DNA of 64,000 bases from Perkinsela sp. pyNocScin1 (lineage: Eukaryota; Euglenozoa; Kinetoplastea; Prokinetoplastida; Perkinselidae). Positions within the stretch are counted from its first letter, which is position 1. Each line of letters opens with the position of its first letter. The stretch lies in contig CAXHTR010000001.1 of NCBI GenBank assembly GCA_964019655.1, positions 682,001-746,000 on the forward strand, read 5' to 3'. Position numbers and translations under genes: made by a program. The notes beneath the pieces are model-generated. The model was not told where the DNA came from. It saw only the letters and a list, made by a program, of their open reading frames with translations, and did not search any database. Below, one piece after another: positions 1 to 9,442 of the stretch.

Positions 1-388
1 ATGCTGCATCCTTAAAGTCGTCGAAAATTTTTGCCCTAAACTGAGACAGCTTTTGAGCATTCATAGAAGTTTTTGCGTACTTTGCACGATGTGTTCAAAG
101 CTTTGAGCCGTCATAGTGTGAAATCGAGGGCTGATCTCACTTGGATCCACTTCACAATGGTTCAAATCTCCGTCATGGCTTTATGATTATGAGTGCCCTC
201 TAGCGTGTATTGAAATTCAAAATGGCAAAGACATCAGGTCATCTGCGTAAATCTTTGAAAAACTTAAATTTTCCTGATTTTTGGTGAGAGCGTGGGCTGT
301 GTACTTTGCTATGGTTCGCTTTCATGCAAAGATATAAATCCTCTCCAATATCTTCCTACATTACTTGCCTTCCCACTTTTACTCTGCA
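1..388. other. 5' flank, no gene seen
   Basis: AT-rich sequence upstream of the first LRR gene. I see no open frame with family motifs and no RNA gene. A pyrimidine-rich stretch at about 340-385 just before the start at 389 could serve as a trans-splice acceptor region, which is inference only. Confidence 0.4.
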
Positions 389-1390
389 ATGTGCATCGTT
401 TTGACAATAGCTGTCGATCCAGCGCTCGGCCGCCTCGACTACGACTCCCTCACCGACCAGGCTCGCATGGACATCCTCGTCGCGGGACTCACAAGTGACC
501 ATTTTTTTCGAAAGCGCGGCAATTTTATCGATGTCTGCGAATGCCGAGGAATCACCTGCAACGCAGACGAAGAGGTCATAGGGATCGAAGACAGCATTGG
601 TAATAGCACGTCGGGCTTTCGGGGCGCGCTTGACCTTAAGTTCATTCCCCCAGGCGTCACGATGTTCACCATCAGCCGACTTTCCTCGCTGAAAGGAACA
701 CTGGACACAAGCACGCTACCCCGCGGATTGCGCGAGCTCACACTGGCGCATCAGAAATTTAGTGGTAGCGTTGCGATGCAGACGCTCCCGGGCGAGATGC
801 GGACTTTGTTCTTGGAAGGCTGCGGCTTCTCTGGGAGCTGTGACCTCTCACGTTTGCCAGAGCACATGACATCCTTGAATCTCAGTCAAAACGAATTTTA
901 TGGGACACTGGAAACGCGGGTGCTTCCACAAAAGTTAGAAAGGCTTCATCTTCGCAGCAACAAACTTGTGGGCAGCCTTGATTTGACAGCACTGCCCCCA
1001 GGACTTGTCGTCTGCGACGCTGGCCACAACGATATGCGAGGGTCGCTGTGCTTCGAAACTCTACCAGCGACCCTTGAGCAAATTTCACTCTCAGGCAATA
1101 AATTTAGCGGCTCTATTGTCATCAAAAAACTTCCACCTCGCTTTCGACGCCTCAATGTCGCTTCGAATAAGCTGGACGGTGTCTTCGAGCTTTGCAGCAT
1201 CCCTGAAACAATGGAAGCAATCTATTTTGAGCGGAATTCGCTGACAGGGACTGTCGTCCTACCGAAAGATAAATATTTTAACCGCACTCTTGTGTGCTCG
1301 GCATACAATTCCATCCAAGCTGTCGTCGACGAGAACGGCGATGTGCATCGGCTGCAGCGGTCGATCTTATCGACCCAGTGGGGAGCTTGA
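389..1390 (+). CDS. secreted leucine-rich-repeat protein
   Basis: A 333-residue protein of the LRR family that fills this window. The ATG at 389 opens a short hydrophobic signal peptide (MCIVLTIAV) ending just before the family motif GRLDYDSLTDQARMD. The cap follows as a variant, CECRGITC. About nine 23-residue repeats (LP-x2-L-x2-L-x-L-x2-N-x-F-x-G) run to about residue 300, then a short charged tail. No C-terminal anchor is visible, so it is probably secreted. The open frame extends upstream of 389 but without an earlier ATG. The ligand is unknown; LRR solenoids normally bind proteins or glycans. Confidence 0.82.
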   Translation: MCIVLTIAVDPALGRLDYDSLTDQARMDILVAGLTSDHFFRKRGNFIDVCECRGITCNADEEVIGIEDSIGNSTSGFRGALDLKFIPPGVTMFTISRLSSLKGTLDTSTLPRGLRELTLAHQKFSGSVAMQTLPGEMRTLFLEGCGFSGSCDLSRLPEHMTSLNLSQNEFYGTLETRVLPQKLERLHLRSNKLVGSLDLTALPPGLVVCDAGHNDMRGSLCFETLPATLEQISLSGNKFSGSIVIKKLPPRFRRLNVASNKLDGVFELCSIPETMEAIYFERNSLTGTVVLPKDKYFNRTLVCSAYNSIQAVVDENGDVHRLQRSILSTQWGA

Positions 1391-1508
1391 TTTTTAAATA
1401 CTTTTCAGAAATCGCGATAAATTGCGTATCCATCGGAAGTAGGTGAGGCCTTTTTCTATTTATCAAGACTTCAATAGTGTAAAGTTTTTTTTGATCAAGA
1501 AAAGAGAG

Positions 1509-1868
1509 ATGCCCGCCTTTTTGCTGCTCAACATCGCCTGCGTTTTCTCTGACGATAACCTGAAATATGTAGCACATAACCCACATGAAAAAGCATACTC
1601 ACATCTGAAAAGAAGTGAATACAACCCATCAGATATTGCTGAAATTACTGCACCTGAACCACTAACTCCCAAGCGCAAGTACCGCGTCATAGCCATGCGC
1701 CGGCTGACGAGCAGCGAGCTTCTCGAGCATCTTGTGCCTGCGTTCCTCTTTGGTGGCCTCCTTTTGACCTACGCATACTTTTACTACGATGAATGGCGGC
1801 GACTGATGTACGGCTCTGACTTTTATAGGGACTCAGAGTGGCTTCGGATGAGCCACATCGGTATTTGA
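1509..1868 (+). CDS. small single-pass membrane protein, unknown
   Basis: A 119-residue protein that I do not recognise. The ATG at 1509 opens a signal-like segment (MPAFLLLNIACVFS). A polar stretch follows, then a clear membrane segment (LLEHLVPAFLFGGLLLTYAY, about residues 70-90) and an aromatic, charged tail. It lies between two LRR loci on the same strand, 118 bases after the first. It has no LRR repeats but carries the same kind of leader, so it may be a partner membrane subunit or a remnant. That role is speculation; the evidence for a real gene is moderate. Confidence 0.5.
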   Translation: MPAFLLLNIACVFSDDNLKYVAHNPHEKAYSHLKRSEYNPSDIAEITAPEPLTPKRKYRVIAMRRLTSSELLEHLVPAFLFGGLLLTYAYFYYDEWRRLMYGSDFYRDSEWLRMSHIGI

Positions 1869-2234
1869 AGTGTCTGTGATTTGGTAAATTTCATCGCATA
1901 GACAGGTAAGTCTTGCTGAATGCTAATCATAGCGGTCCATGCTATCATCGATGTATTCAGTGTGATAAACTGAGACAAAACACATCAAATCATAATCAGG
2001 AACGCACAATTGGTATTGGGCCCAACAAAACGCAGGCGGTAAATCGTGACATGTGATGTTCATCGCAAAATTTACAGAGAACTCTCCGAGAATTTTATTT
2101 GAACCCAAAATTTGGTTAACTCTCATGTGTTCGCATCCTTTTTATCAAGAACAAGCTAAAGATAGGGAGAAATTAGTCAAAAGCTGTACAACAGTTTTCA
2201 CCCATCCACAATACTTTACTTTTTCATCTCTAAA
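1869..2234. other. intergenic, nothing recognised
   Basis: A 366-base AT-rich spacer between the small membrane protein and the LRR pseudogene. Small open frames are present but show no family motif. I see no repeat or RNA gene. Confidence 0.4.
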
Positions 2235-3479
2235 ATGCTCATTGTATCGCTCTTCAGCACCGCAGATACGTCACTGCAGCGCCTCGATCCAACGCTGCTC
2301 CCTCAGCAGGCACTTATGGAGTTGTTCTTCGAGAAGACAGAAGAAAAAGAAGACATCGTCGATGCGAAAGGCAATTACAAAGACATCCAAGAGTGGGACT
2401 TCCTTTCTTTCAACGATAGAGGCGAAGTGGCTAAAATACAATTGGCGAACAGCGAAGAGGATGCCCATTTCGGTATTGGTGGATCTGTAACATTTCGCTT
2501 CCTTCCACAGAGCATGGAAATTGTGAGCCTCTCGTACAACAAGCTCCAAGGGACACTCGATACACGCGACCTCCCAAGTAATCTGGAGACTCTGGTCATC
2601 TCTGGCAACTCTCTAACAGGAACAATTGACATCAAGAACTTGCCACGCACCCTCACTGCGCTTTGGGTAGACAATAATCGCTTCGAAGGGTCATTGGACC
2701 TCTGTGCGCTGCCTCTGAAACTTCAGGGTGGAGATTTTTCCAAGAACGCATTTTCAGGGTCCATCGATCTGACGAAACTTGGTGAGTCGGTGGGTACGCT
2801 CTACCTGGACGAAAACAAGCTGACGGGGACAGTGGACTTGCGCAGCCTTCCAGAGTCCCTCAAAGAGCTGTTTATTGCAGAGAACGATCTCGAGGGGAGC
2901 ATTCAGCTGACAGTGTTGCCGCAACACTGGCCTCGAAGAGCTCCACTGCAGCACTAATGGCCTGGAGGGCGAGGTCTCGCTCGATAGTCTACCAAAGGGT
3001 ATGCTCGAAATGGCCCTCGACGATGGGGGCTTCACTGGGACGGTCAAAGCCGCGTTGCTTCCACGGACGCTCCAGTCCTTTGCAGTGTCTCAGAACAAAA
3101 TGTCTGGCTCAATCGAGTTCAAGGACTTCCCACCGCCACTCGAGTCGCTTTTGCTGCATAGAAACGATTTTTCGGGGGAAGCGGACCTTTCAGCGCTTCC
3201 TCAGGACCTGAAAGTTTTCCACATAAGTCATTCCTTATCCTCCGCGTCGATGGCAACGCGCTGAGCGGGGAATTCCGTTTACCGAAGCACATGGGGTGCC
3301 TGCGAGCTTTGAATGCTTCGAACAACGAGTTCTCAGGGGTAGCAGTGGTGCACTCGGGGCACCGCGATCATATCACACTCTATGCGAATAAGATCGCGGC
3401 AGTCGTTGATGAGAAAGGGCAGCATTACATGTGCAGAATGGACGAATTCGGCGGGTTCGTCGAAGAGATCACACCGTGA
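2235..3479 (+). pseudogene. LRR gene broken by two frameshifts
   Basis: It begins as a good family member: ATG at 2235, signal peptide, motif SLQRLDPTLLPQQALMELF, then repeats. The first frame runs to 2957, but LRR coding shifts to another frame near 2921-2931, where repeats resume as TGLEELHCSTNGLEGEV. It shifts again near 3225-3240, where LRVDGNALSGEFRLPKHM resumes and runs to the stop at 3479. If joined it would encode about 415 residues. Two independent shifts make decay more likely than sequencing error, though homopolymer errors in the assembly cannot be excluded. Confidence 0.75.
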
Positions 3480-3599
3480 GCCTCGCGCAATAATTTGAAA
3501 ATTTATGAAACAGAAGGTGAAAAGGATAAAGACAACAAGCTGATTGCGAGTTAATTTTAGAGAAACAAATCAAAAATTTACTTTCTCATGGACTTTTAT

Positions 3600-3720
3600 A
3601 TTCTTTATGCTTTGCTTGAATGTTGCTCATTGTAGTCTACTGATCCCACACTCGGACGCTTCGACGCCTCTTCAATGCAATCCACGAGATATAGTGAAGC
3701 CTCACTCTCGCTGTCATGAA
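3600..3720 (+). pseudogene. relic of an LRR gene 5' end
   Basis: An ATG at 3607 opens a leader-like stretch (MLCLNVAHC). In a neighbouring frame the sequence reads TDPTLGRFDASSMQ, the conserved N-terminal motif of the family. Downstream the coding signal disappears and no repeats can be read. This appears to be a degraded or 3'-truncated copy of an LRR gene. Confidence 0.55.
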
Positions 3721-3799
3721 ACGATTCAATGTCAGCATTTAGCTTCACATGAGGCAGAAAATATTTTCCATAGGATGAATTTGGAAGATATGTGAGATC

Positions 3800-4252
3800 A
3801 AACAAGCTTGTGAATTTCTTGAATCATCGTGACCTGTAAGAAGAGATGATGTACATCACCCGAGCAAAGCATTGGGTGAGAAATGCAGACCGTGCGAATT
3901 TTTATTGCCATCGATGCAATCGTATGGACTGACTGAATGTTCCCAACCAGTTTTCCAATACTGCTCATACATTAGCTGATGTCATGCGGGAATTCCATTC
4001 AGTTAAGTCGTGGCCGCACGATAGATTTTGAAGTGTTTATCGATTGACTTTATTTCGCTCGGTGAAATAAGTAAATCACCAAAATACGCAGGCTTCGGGG
4101 CAGCTCTCCATTCATTCTTTGCTTTGCACAAGTTGAAAAAGAAATACAGACGATCAACGCTAAAAATACGCACATTAAGTTTACTTTTACTTCATTCAAT
4201 TATCAAGACTAGGGGTAAAAATAGCTTTGTACTTTGGTATAAAATCTCTCAA
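3800..4252. other. convergent strand-switch region
   Basis: Plus-strand genes end to the left and minus-strand genes end at 4253 to the right, so the two clusters converge here. No gene is seen. In kinetoplastids such regions usually mark transcription termination; assigning that role here is inference from gene order. Confidence 0.45.
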
Positions 4253-4873
4253 TCAATTCCGCTTCGACGAATCAGATGCCTCAGCAAACTCGACTTCAAC
4301 TGGATCAATCGTATCTATTACCAACGTCTCGAAATGTACCGGAAGCTTTTCAATGCGCACTGCGGTTGTCGCCATATATTCTTCAGCGATGAAAATGCTT
4401 GACAGCCTCGATGGAAAGTTGCAAAAGTTTTGCATTGCGGTGATTCTATTCTCCTCGAAGCAAATCTCCTCCATGCTCGCCGGTAAGCTGCCGAGGTCGA
4501 TCGTCCCATGCATTTTGGTACACTGAATGTAAAGGGAAGAGAGATGCGCTGGCAGTGCTGTTGTCACGATCTCACCGAAGACTTCATGCTTGAACATGCC
4601 GAGGGATTCAAGGTGCTCTGGAAGTATGCGCATGTCGATGCTCCCACCAAGGCACACACTGACAGTCCGCCAGTCGATGATGACCACGCTTTTGCCTTCT
4701 CTGCACTGCACGCCAGCCCAAGAGCACACATCGTCTTCGTCACCGCTGAGTAGAAGGTGTGCTTTCGCTCCATCGACTGGCGTGAAAAAGAGCTCCATTC
4801 GCTGCTGGTCAGAAAGCATTGATGCGTCAACACGGCCAAGGCCCATAGAGTCAGCGCAGAGAGCAAAGATCAT
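4253..4873 (-). CDS. secreted LRR protein, 206-residue subfamily
   Basis: A 206-residue protein with the ATG at 4873 and a leader MIFALCADS. The family motif GLGRVDASMLSDQQRMELFF follows, then the cap CSWAGVQC. About four or five divergent repeats include MHGTIDLGSLPASMEEICF. It forms a gapless pair, equal in length, with the next locus at 5268, so the two arose by tandem duplication. A third broken copy of the subfamily lies at 46959. No membrane anchor is present. It probably acts outside the cell; the ligand is unknown. Confidence 0.78.
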   Translation of the reverse strand: MIFALCADSMGLGRVDASMLSDQQRMELFFTPVDGAKAHLLLSGDEDDVCSWAGVQCREGKSVVIIDWRTVSVCLGGSIDMRILPEHLESLGMFKHEVFGEIVTTALPAHLSSLYIQCTKMHGTIDLGSLPASMEEICFEENRITAMQNFCNFPSRLSSIFIAEEYMATTAVRIEKLPVHFETLVIDTIDPVEVEFAEASDSSKRN

Positions 4874-5267
4874 GGAATTGAAAATTCTATTGAAGTTAAA
4901 AGTATTCAGTTATGTATGATTTTCGATTGGGTTGTTAGTTATTCAATGAATAGAATAATGCGTATCGCAATGTGTCCTCGAATCTTTAACAACTTTCACT
5001 TCACAGCACTCACACAAACATCAAATGTGAGAGTGGGTACCTTTTAGTGACTCTATCTTGTGATAACGGGTAGGGAAAATATTTGCTGCCACAGACAAGG
5101 TATCTCGTGCACACTTTCTCTCAAGACGAAGTCATTGAGAAAAATGTTTATCAAGGCGATTATGATTGTAGAAATTTTTATGCATTGAAACTCGAAAACT
5201 TGACTTCAGTTCATGATCCCGTAGATGCCTAATCAATTCACTTTCAAGAAATAAGGCAACAAAAAAT
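4874..5267. other. intergenic, nothing recognised
   Basis: A 394-base AT-rich spacer between the two paralogous 206-residue LRR loci. I see no conserved motif or RNA gene. Confidence 0.4.
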
Positions 5268-5888
5268 TCAAGGCATTTTTGCTCTGTCCGTTTCCTCTGC
5301 AAAATGAATATCTGTGAGCGCACTCGAATCTAAAATGAGCGTCACAAAATTTGGTGGCAACTTTGCGATGTGAAGGGAAGTCGTCTCGACGCATGGCTCA
5401 CTGATGGCAATAATTCGTAAAGATTCTGGAAAGCTAGAAAAGTTATGAATCGTAGTGACTTGATTTTCTTCAAAGCAAATCTCTTCTATAGTTGCCGGCA
5501 GGCTGCCGAGGTCAATCGTCCCATGCATTTTTGTGAGCTGAATGCGCAATTCTATGAGTTTTGATGGAAGCGCTGTCGTGATAATTTCTCCGCAGACATC
5601 TTGGCGGTAAAGGCTCAAAAGCCGAAGATTTTCTGGCAGCATTTCCATGTTGATTGTTCCATCGAGGCACATTTCGCCGCCGTACCAGTCGATTTCTACA
5701 ACGCCTTCGCCTTTTTTGCACTTTATGCCCATCCACGTACATGCATCGTCCTCGATACCAATTAGCTGTGCGCGGGCTTTACTCGAATCAGTTGGTGTGA
5801 AGAGGAGCTCCATTCGCTGCTGGCCAGACAACATGGCTGTGCTGAAGCGGCCAATGCCTGTGGGGTCGGCACAAAAGGTGAAAAGCGT
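5268..5888 (-). CDS. LRR paralog with ACG where ATG is expected
   Basis: Aligned without gaps to the neighbour at 4253, the frame is again 206 codons, but the position of the paralog's ATG is ACG (5886-5888). The leader LFTFCAD, motif GIGRF and cap CTWMGIKC are intact, as are the repeats. There is no in-frame ATG upstream. The first in-frame ATG is at 5834, after the signal peptide. Either translation uses the near-cognate ACG or the gene has just lost its start and is a young pseudogene. The otherwise intact frame argues for recent loss or continued use. Confidence 0.65.
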   Translation of the reverse strand, partial: TLFTFCADPTGIGRFSTAMLSGQQRMELLFTPTDSSKARAQLIGIEDDACTWMGIKCKKGEGVVEIDWYGGEMCLDGTINMEMLPENLRLLSLYRQDVCGEIITTALPSKLIELRIQLTKMHGTIDLGSLPATIEEICFEENQVTTIHNFSSFPESLRIIAISEPCVETTSLHIAKLPPNFVTLILDSSALTDIHFAEETDRAKMP

Positions 5889-6115
5889 TGATGTGTATCT
5901 TGAAGCGAAGAGTCTAAAAAAGGTTTGACAGCGAGCAAAAAATGAGCTCGAAAACAGGTAGGATAGAAAATCTTCTGACTGCAGTTCTTGAGGACATTTT
6001 ATTCAGAAAATAAAGTTTTTCGATGATTTCGGATTTTTGCACGCAAGAAATTATGCTTAGTTTCCAGAGGACTCAAAATGAGTAAAATTTCACCTTTATC
6101 CTCAAAATTACGCCA

Positions 6116-7066
6116 TTACTCTGACGATTTCAAGCTGCCATAAAGAAAAACAAGGAAAGAAATTGTGGCTCGGATAGCTGCTTCTATCATTTTGATAGCC
6201 AATCGCACGAAGAATGCGAGAATGATGAGGATTGACACGGGTATGGATGGTCTTCCATCTATCCTATCCGATGTGTTGCGCATGACAGAAGACTCACCTT
6301 CTTTGGCCCCTAAAAACACATCTTTGCCGTCGGTCAAACCCATATATGTGTGCTCTCCAACAACATACACATGAACGATGAGCTTTTCTACCGAACTATA
6401 CTTTTCGCTATGCTTTGAGTCTAGGAGATATGGAGTGTGCTCCATAATCGGTGTTGAGTAATTGTCCTCAGCTAGCGCTTCAGCAAACATGTCGACGATC
6501 TCCTGCTTCCGCGCCTCCATCGCTTCATTGTTGAGAATATGGGTGTCTACGGCGAAGAGCTGTGTGCCCTCACCTCGATTCATCTGAAAAGGAAATTGGT
6601 CGATGATCTCGCAGTGGAGCTTGACAAAGCTGTGGCGGCCCATGAACTTGGACGTATTCGCTTGGCAGCACGTCGAGAAGGGAACAATGTTTTGAACGTG
6701 GGCCATTATCGTTATCAGGCAGTGCACGTGCTTTTCACTGGCAGCGCACATTTCGTAAAGGCTCCGGCCATCGGCGAAGAATGGCATGTCGTGATTGTAA
6801 ACATAGGGATAGATGCCTTGAGCCGACGACTCGACAGCGCTGAATCCGTGCACCTCGCCGCTATGCTTCTTCATTTTGGTCTCATAGGCTTCCCACTTGT
6901 CTTGATCGATATAGGCCCCTTTGAGGCCGTGCTGCACTTGTGCATCGACGATAATGGCGAGAAGTGCGTTGATCTCTTTTCGGCTCGTTGCTTCGTCGGA
7001 CGAATCACAAATAAAGAGAAGGCCATCTTTGCCACTTTTGAATGGCTTGGGGCGGTCAGGTTGCAT
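6116..7066 (-). CDS. unknown family, array member 1 (C-terminal hydrophobic)
   Basis: A 316-residue protein, the most divergent of four tandem paralogs at 6116-10219. Shared blocks include FKSGKDGLLFICDSSDEATS at the N-terminus, the VPFSTCCQANTSKF-like block, QEIVDMFAEAL, and a region equivalent to the VYILG...MGY block (VYVVGEHTYMGLTDG). Unlike its sisters it lacks the terminal LYxW. It continues into a hydrophobic stretch (VSILIILAFFVRLAIKMIEA and following), probably one or two membrane segments. No signal peptide is seen, so the main part is likely cytosolic and tail-anchored. I do not recognise the family and assign no function. Confidence 0.72.
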   Translation of the reverse strand: MQPDRPKPFKSGKDGLLFICDSSDEATSRKEINALLAIIVDAQVQHGLKGAYIDQDKWEAYETKMKKHSGEVHGFSAVESSAQGIYPYVYNHDMPFFADGRSLYEMCAASEKHVHCLITIMAHVQNIVPFSTCCQANTSKFMGRHSFVKLHCEIIDQFPFQMNRGEGTQLFAVDTHILNNEAMEARKQEIVDMFAEALAEDNYSTPIMEHTPYLLDSKHSEKYSSVEKLIVHVYVVGEHTYMGLTDGKDVFLGAKEGESSVMRNTSDRIDGRPSIPVSILIILAFFVRLAIKMIEAAIRATISFLVFLYGSLKSSE

Positions 7067-7363
7067 TTATTACTGAAAACCAATGGACAGCATAGTACGC
7101 AGCAAACTGAGAAAATTTATGATCAGTTAGTCTTTCTTATTGATTTGAATCTGCATCTCAAATACTTTTTGGAATGAAGAAACTTTTTTTTCATTCGTCT
7201 CTTAATACTTCGATTGTACTTTTCCTTTTTTTCACTAAATCATCGATACTTACAAAGATAAGGTAGGTATAATACGATTTTCATCTTCCACATACCAGTA
7301 CGTACAGTACTACATATCGAATTTGAAAATTCTGTTTCATCATCTATCGCATGTGGCGACCAA

Positions 7364-8140
7364 TCACCACAGATACAACGTTTCATACTTTTCTTCCGAG
7401 TCTGCGTACCCCATGTAGGTGCACGCTCCCAGAATGTATACGTTTACATAGACTGTTGTGTCCTCATTAAATTTTGCACGCTGATTGGGGTCTAGAATCG
7501 CCGGCTCGTACTCCAAAAGGGGCATTTCGATATTCTCGACTTGCAGCTTGTCGGCAAGAAGTTTTTCGATCTCCTTCTGCTTGCCCTGCATCGCATTGTT
7601 TTTTCGAATGTGCACATTCACAGCACAAAAAACGTCTCCGCTTGCTTTGTCGTGAAATGGGAATTCTACTTGTATTGCACAATACACCTGCCAAAAGTGC
7701 TCACGGGCCATGAATTCTTTCGTGTTTGACGCACAGGACGACTGAAACGGAACGATCTTATGGACGTACTGGGCCTTCCTCGCCTCAGCGGGCAAATTTT
7801 TGTAGTAGTGCAGGAGCATGCCAAAGGTATTCGTAAAGAAACTTCTGTAGAAGGAGTGGTTGCAGACGTACGGTAGATATCCCTCCATCTCGGAGGCGTG
7901 CGGACTGAATCCATAGGACTGACTTATAGGTCCGCTCTTGTCCAGCGCCACAGCTTCGTACGCGTCGAACTTTTCCTTCGAGATCTGCCCCTTCTCCAGC
8001 ATATCAGCCGCCCATCCCCCAACGATGCAACGTAGTATCTCTTCAATCTCGGCGCGGCTTGCTGCTTCATTTTCAGGATCGCAAATGAAGATGTAGCCAT
8101 CTCGGCCACTTTGGAATGGCTTGAAGCGGTCAGCTTGCAT
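7364..8140 (-). CDS. unknown family, array member 2
   Basis: A 258-residue protein with its start at 8140 (MQADRFKPFQSG), chosen because it matches the starts of the sisters. Conserved blocks are GYIFICDPENEAASRAEIEE, LRCIVGG, GYLPYVCNHSF, IVPFQSSCASNTKEFMAREH, EFPF, VNVHIRKN, EYEPAILDPNQRAKF and TTVYVNVYILGACTYMGY, ending in LYLW. Several cysteines (ICD, VCNH and the SC/CC site) recur across the array, suggesting structural or metal roles. There is no leader or membrane segment. The function is not recognised. Confidence 0.75.
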   Translation of the reverse strand: MQADRFKPFQSGRDGYIFICDPENEAASRAEIEEILRCIVGGWAADMLEKGQISKEKFDAYEAVALDKSGPISQSYGFSPHASEMEGYLPYVCNHSFYRSFFTNTFGMLLHYYKNLPAEARKAQYVHKIVPFQSSCASNTKEFMAREHFWQVYCAIQVEFPFHDKASGDVFCAVNVHIRKNNAMQGKQKEIEKLLADKLQVENIEMPLLEYEPAILDPNQRAKFNEDTTVYVNVYILGACTYMGYADSEEKYETLYLW

Positions 8141-8394
8141 TTTACTCAAGAGAGAACTATGAGATACTACGCAGTATAGCAGTGAGGGATGAGTGTCTCT
8201 TCTAGAGTAAGAAAAAGCTATTTCTGTTCATTTCATGAGCACATTAGTATATGAATGACTGTGTTGCATTTCTCTGATTTATTCCCTGTTATTCATTGGT
8301 ACGAAAAAAAGCCTAAAAAGGAGAATCATTCGGCCACCATTCTATGATGCATGACTTATCATCGAGAAAGCTAACCCTTAAACATACTGCATTA

Positions 8395-9174
8395 TCACCA
8401 CACGTAAAGCTTTTCATACTTTTCTGCTGATTCTGCATACCCCATAAAGGTGCAAGGACCCAGAATGTAGACGTTCACATAGACTGTTGTGTGTTCCTTA
8501 AACTTTGCGCGCTGTTTGGGGTCCAGAATCGCCGGCTCATACTCCATGATTTCATCATCTTCATCATCATCATCCACCAGCTTGCTGGCAAAGAGCTTTT
8601 CGATCTCTTCTCGGCGCGCGTCCATTTCAGGATTGTTGCGAACATGCACATTCACAGCGCAATAATTCTTGTCGCCTGCTTTGTCGCTGTAAGGAAATTC
8701 GAACTCCATGGCACAGATGACCTGCGTAAAGTGCGCACGGGCCATAAATGTCTTCGTGTTTGAACGGCAGCACGACACGAACGGTACGATCTTTTGAACA
8801 TGCTTGGCCTTCCCTGCTTCTGCAGGCAGATTGTCGTAGTAGTGCAAAAGCATGCCGAAAGTGTTTGCGTAGAAAACATGGTGAAAGGAGTGGTTGCAGA
8901 CGTATGGTAGATACCCCTCAACTTTACAGGCGCACGGGCTGAACCCGTGCGATTGGCTGATAGGTCCGCTCTTGTCAAGTGCGATTCTTTCATAATCTTT
9001 GAACTGCTTTTTTGTGATTCGCTTTGTCTCGAGCATCATCGCAGCATAGCTTCCGACAATACACCTGAGTACATCTTCGATTTCGGCGCGGCTCGCTGCT
9101 TCATTTTCGGGATCACAGATGAAGAGGTAGCCATCCATACCACTTTTGAATGGCTTGAGGCGGCCAGATTGCAT
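8395..9174 (-). CDS. unknown family, array member 3
   Basis: A 259-residue protein, the closest relative of member 2, with start MQSGRLKPFKSG at 9174. The open frame continues upstream but without an ATG. It carries the same blocks (FICDPENEAASRAEIED, GYLPYVCNHSF, IVPFVSCCRSNTKTFMARAH, YEPAILDPKQRAKFKEHTT, VNVYILGPCTFMGY, terminal LYVW). An acidic insert rich in Asp (DDDDEDDE) sits before the EYEPAILDP block. No leader or anchor. Close spacing to its sisters (about 250 bases) and the same strand indicate tandem duplication. Confidence 0.75.
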   Translation of the reverse strand: MQSGRLKPFKSGMDGYLFICDPENEAASRAEIEDVLRCIVGSYAAMMLETKRITKKQFKDYERIALDKSGPISQSHGFSPCACKVEGYLPYVCNHSFHHVFYANTFGMLLHYYDNLPAEAGKAKHVQKIVPFVSCCRSNTKTFMARAHFTQVICAMEFEFPYSDKAGDKNYCAVNVHVRNNPEMDARREEIEKLFASKLVDDDDEDDEIMEYEPAILDPKQRAKFKEHTTVYVNVYILGPCTFMGYAESAEKYEKLYVW

Positions 9175-9442
9175 TGGTAAGGGAAATTTAAGTTGAAAAC
9201 TGTGAATAGTTAATGAACAATGACTTTCCACCTTCTACTCTACTCATACGAATATGAGCGGATTCCTTATCTATTGAAGAATTTAAATGCTACTCGTTCA
9301 ATAGATTTGGAATATCTAAATCCATCAGCAATCATGCGCTTCGTTACTAATAGAATGCGATAAAAAGGTGATAGGTGACAGTTTCAGACATAAGAAATGA
9401 TTTTTTTAGTTCTATGAATTGCCGCACAAGATTATCCTAAAA

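Noticed and set aside
6539-7177. 212-codon plus-strand open frame over the array gene at 6116
   Set aside because: It lies opposite a gene conserved in four paralogs, runs against the local strand and shows no domain.
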